A stretch of 64,000 nt of DNA from [Clostridium] asparagiforme DSM 15981 (GTDB lineage: Bacteria > Bacillota > Clostridia > Lachnospirales > Lachnospiraceae). The DNA lies in the NCBI GenBank assembly GCA_025149125.1, contig CP102272.1, positions 6,200,001-6,264,000 on the forward strand, read 5' to 3'. Shown one piece after another: positions 62,284 to 64,000 of the stretch. The position numbers and the translations under genes were made by a program. Positions within the stretch are counted from its first letter, which is position 1. Every line of letters begins with the position of its first letter. Under the pieces are notes generated by a model, which was given only the letters and a program-made list of their open reading frames with translations, was not told the origin of the DNA and searched no databases.

Positions 62284-63780
62284 TTATTTGACCTTGGCTG
62301 CTTTCATCTTCTTAACCTTGGCTGCAATAAAGGGGAAGAAGAAGCTTCCAATGGCAATGATCAGCACGGTCAGGGTGATGGGCTGCTTGTACAGGAAGTC
62401 CCAGGATCCCTTGCTGGCAACCAACGCCTGGCGCAGGTTGTTCTCCGTCATGGAGCCCAGAACCATGGCCACGATCATGGGCGCCGTAGGGATCTTGAAC
62501 TTGTAACAGAAGTATCCGATCAGGCCGAAAATGATCAGCACCAGCACGTCAAAGGGGTTGGTTGCAATGGCAAACACGCCGGTCACGCAGAAGGCCAGAA
62601 TGATTCCGCCCAGCAGTTCTTCCGGAACGGAGAGAATGGTCTTCATATAGCGCAGGACAAAGATTCCCAGAGGCGCCATGATAATGTTTGCAATGATAAT
62701 CGAAATAAACAGGCCGTAAATAATGTCCGGATGCTCTGTGAAGAACACAGGGCCGGTCCTCATGCCGTGAATCATGATCGCGCCCAGAAACAGGGCGGAT
62801 GTGGAGTTGCCGGGAACGCCCAGGGCCAGCAGGGGCACCAGGGAACCGCCGGTAACCGCGTTGTTGGCGGACTCGGGGGCCGCAACGCCGATGGCATTGC
62901 CCTGTCCGAAAGACTCGGGATCCTTAGACAGCTTTTTCTCCATATCGTAGGCCATAAACGTAGCCACGTTGGTTCCCGCGCCGGGGATGATCCCGACTAC
63001 GGTTCCGATAATGGAGCCGCGGATCCAGGTGGGAAGCTGATGGAGGCATTCCTTCCAGCCGATCCACACGCTGTCCACCTCCGGCATGGCAGCGTTGGTC
63101 TTGGCACGCTTACACGCCTCCGCCGTCTTAAACACGGACACCACGCCGAAGAGACCGATCAGGGAGGCCACCAGGCCGATGCCGCTGAGCAGATTGATAT
63201 TTCCGAAGGTCAGGCGGGGATACCCGTTCTGTGGGTCCATTCCGATGATTGCGATCAGCAGGCCGATCATACCGGAAAGCAGCCCCTTGGGGATATTGTC
63301 GCCGCTGATGCTGGTGATACAGGCGATGCCCAGAAGGGAGATCGCAAAATACTCGCCGGGGCCGAATTTCAGGGCCACCTCAGCCAGCACGGGAGTCAGA
63401 AACAGCAGCACGACGGCGCTGAACAGACCGCCGAACACGCTGGCCATGGTGGATGTTCCAAGGGCCAGTCCGGCCTTGCCCTTCTTTGCCAGCGGGTAGC
63501 CGTCAAGTGTGGTTGCAAAGCTTGAGATCGTGCCCGGGATTCCAAGAAGAATCGCGGAAATGGAACCTCCAAAAATCGACGAGCAGTAGATGGCCGCCAG
63601 AAACGCCAGGCCTACGCTGGGATCCATTCCAAAAGTCATGGGTACCATCAGCGCAATGGCCATGTTTCCGGTCAGACCCGGAAGGGCTCCGATCACCAGG
63701 CCCACCACACAGCCTATAACCAGAAACAGCAACACGCTGGGCGTAGCCACCGTTTGAAAACCTAACAGTATATTAGACAC
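62284..63780 (-). CDS. tctA: Tripartite tricarboxylate transporter permease, large subunit (TctA, copy 3)
   Basis: A 498-residue TctA, clearly more distant from the two 503-residue copies. Hallmarks are GLVIGALPGLTGNMAIALMVPMTFG near 30, ILLGIPGTISSFATTLDGYPLAKKG near 78 and ESANNAVTGGSLVPLLALGVPGN. It should import a carboxylate for the enzymes encoded downstream in the same operon. The start is a GTG after AGGAGGG, 7 nt spacing. tctB lies just upstream. Confidence 0.93.
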   Translation of the reverse strand: MSNILLGFQTVATPSVLLFLVIGCVVGLVIGALPGLTGNMAIALMVPMTFGMDPSVGLAFLAAIYCSSIFGGSISAILLGIPGTISSFATTLDGYPLAKKGKAGLALGTSTMASVFGGLFSAVVLLFLTPVLAEVALKFGPGEYFAISLLGIACITSISGDNIPKGLLSGMIGLLIAIIGMDPQNGYPRLTFGNINLLSGIGLVASLIGLFGVVSVFKTAEACKRAKTNAAMPEVDSVWIGWKECLHQLPTWIRGSIIGTVVGIIPGAGTNVATFMAYDMEKKLSKDPESFGQGNAIGVAAPESANNAVTGGSLVPLLALGVPGNSTSALFLGAIMIHGMRTGPVFFTEHPDIIYGLFISIIIANIIMAPLGIFVLRYMKTILSVPEELLGGIILAFCVTGVFAIATNPFDVLVLIIFGLIGYFCYKFKIPTAPMIVAMVLGSMTENNLRQALVASKGSWDFLYKQPITLTVLIIAIGSFFFPFIAAKVKKMKAAKVK

Positions 63781-63797
63781 TCAATTACCCTCCTTTC

Positions 63798-64000
63798 TCA
63801 AAAGAACATCCCCATGAAGCGAATGTTAAACACCTGCGTGAACGCCAGGTACAGGCCGATGCTGACAAATACCGCCGCCGGGATTAAAACTTTCCATTTT
63901 CTGTATCCCAGGGTGACGGAGGTCGCCATAATCAGCAGGAATGTGGGGATTGTATATCCGATATACTGAAACGCAAAATAATAAATAAACAGATATGCCG
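63798..64000 (-). CDS. tctB: TctB family small permease subunit, C-terminal part
   Basis: The last 67 codons of a gene that runs off the right edge. The visible protein is hydrophobic and ends in LYLAFTQVFNIRFMGMFF, a TctB-like tail, with two helices and a short basic turn (GYRKWKV). It ends 17 bp before tctA. A tctC may follow beyond the edge, upstream in this operon. Confidence 0.75.
   Translation of the reverse strand, partial: AYLFIYYFAFQYIGYTIPTFLLIMATSVTLGYRKWKVLIPAAVFVSIGLYLAFTQVFNIRFMGMFF

Overview
The window looks like a chromosomal segment of an anaerobic Clostridia-type Firmicute, probably Lachnospiraceae-like. It is GC-rich by eye, has strong AGGAGG ribosome-binding sites and TTGACA/TATAAT promoters in AT-rich gaps, and carries soluble Hdr/Flx iron-sulfur redox proteins. 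I saw no rRNA, tRNA, transposase, integrase, phage gene or CRISPR array. Almost every operon imports, interconverts or exports small carboxylic acids, so the segment reads as an organic-acid catabolism and anaerobic-respiration island.

Layout. 1-299: end of a TRAP-type permease. 653-4849: AbgT transporter, M20 dipeptidase and M24 peptidase (one operon). 5226-8712: LysR regulator, aminotransferase and enolase-superfamily dehydratase. 8806-13078: MalY-like aminotransferase plus a complete tripartite tricarboxylate transporter (tctC, tctB, tctA). 13352-14638: MarR and GntR/FCD regulators. 14905-20431 (+): MmgE/PrpD protein, two-subunit class I hydratase, class II fumarase and malic enzyme. 20659-21231: NUDIX hydrolase. 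21335-26918: ABC importer, a possible 44-residue ORF and an AraC regulator. 26969-31856: CitMHS transporter, esterase, AtuA/DUF1446 and DUF4387 proteins with a divergent LysR. 31853-34776: EcsC protein and a second tctBA pair without tctC. 35265-45907: an eleven-gene redox operon. 46182-50175: LysR, aspartase-superfamily lyase and DcuC carrier. 50176-53200: LysR and aconitase-family protein. 53274-55219: a two-gene ATPase/nuclease pair. 55346-64000: UxaA, SAF, LarA, enolase-superfamily enzyme, lyase, PrpD and a third tctAB.

The most striking locus is 35265-45907: HdrB, HdrC, HdrA, FlxD, FlxC, FlxB and FlxA, followed directly by an iron-sulfur subunit and a flavoprotein of the fumarate reductase type, then an AspT/SucE-like exporter. 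No membrane anchor is present. I infer a soluble, NADH-linked, possibly electron-bifurcating fumarate reductase with its own succinate exporter. Upstream operons would supply fumarate through the Tct importer, the class I hydratase, class II fumarase and malic enzyme.

The regulation seen in the sequence supports this link. A palindrome of the TGGTATACCA type, typical of GntR/FCD repressors, occurs at malY-tctCBA, at the gntR/prpD divergent region and upstream of hdrB. A different 15-bp palindrome (GTTTAGATTCTAAAC) overlaps the -10 box of both tct promoters. Functional statements rest on motif reading by eye; no database search was run.
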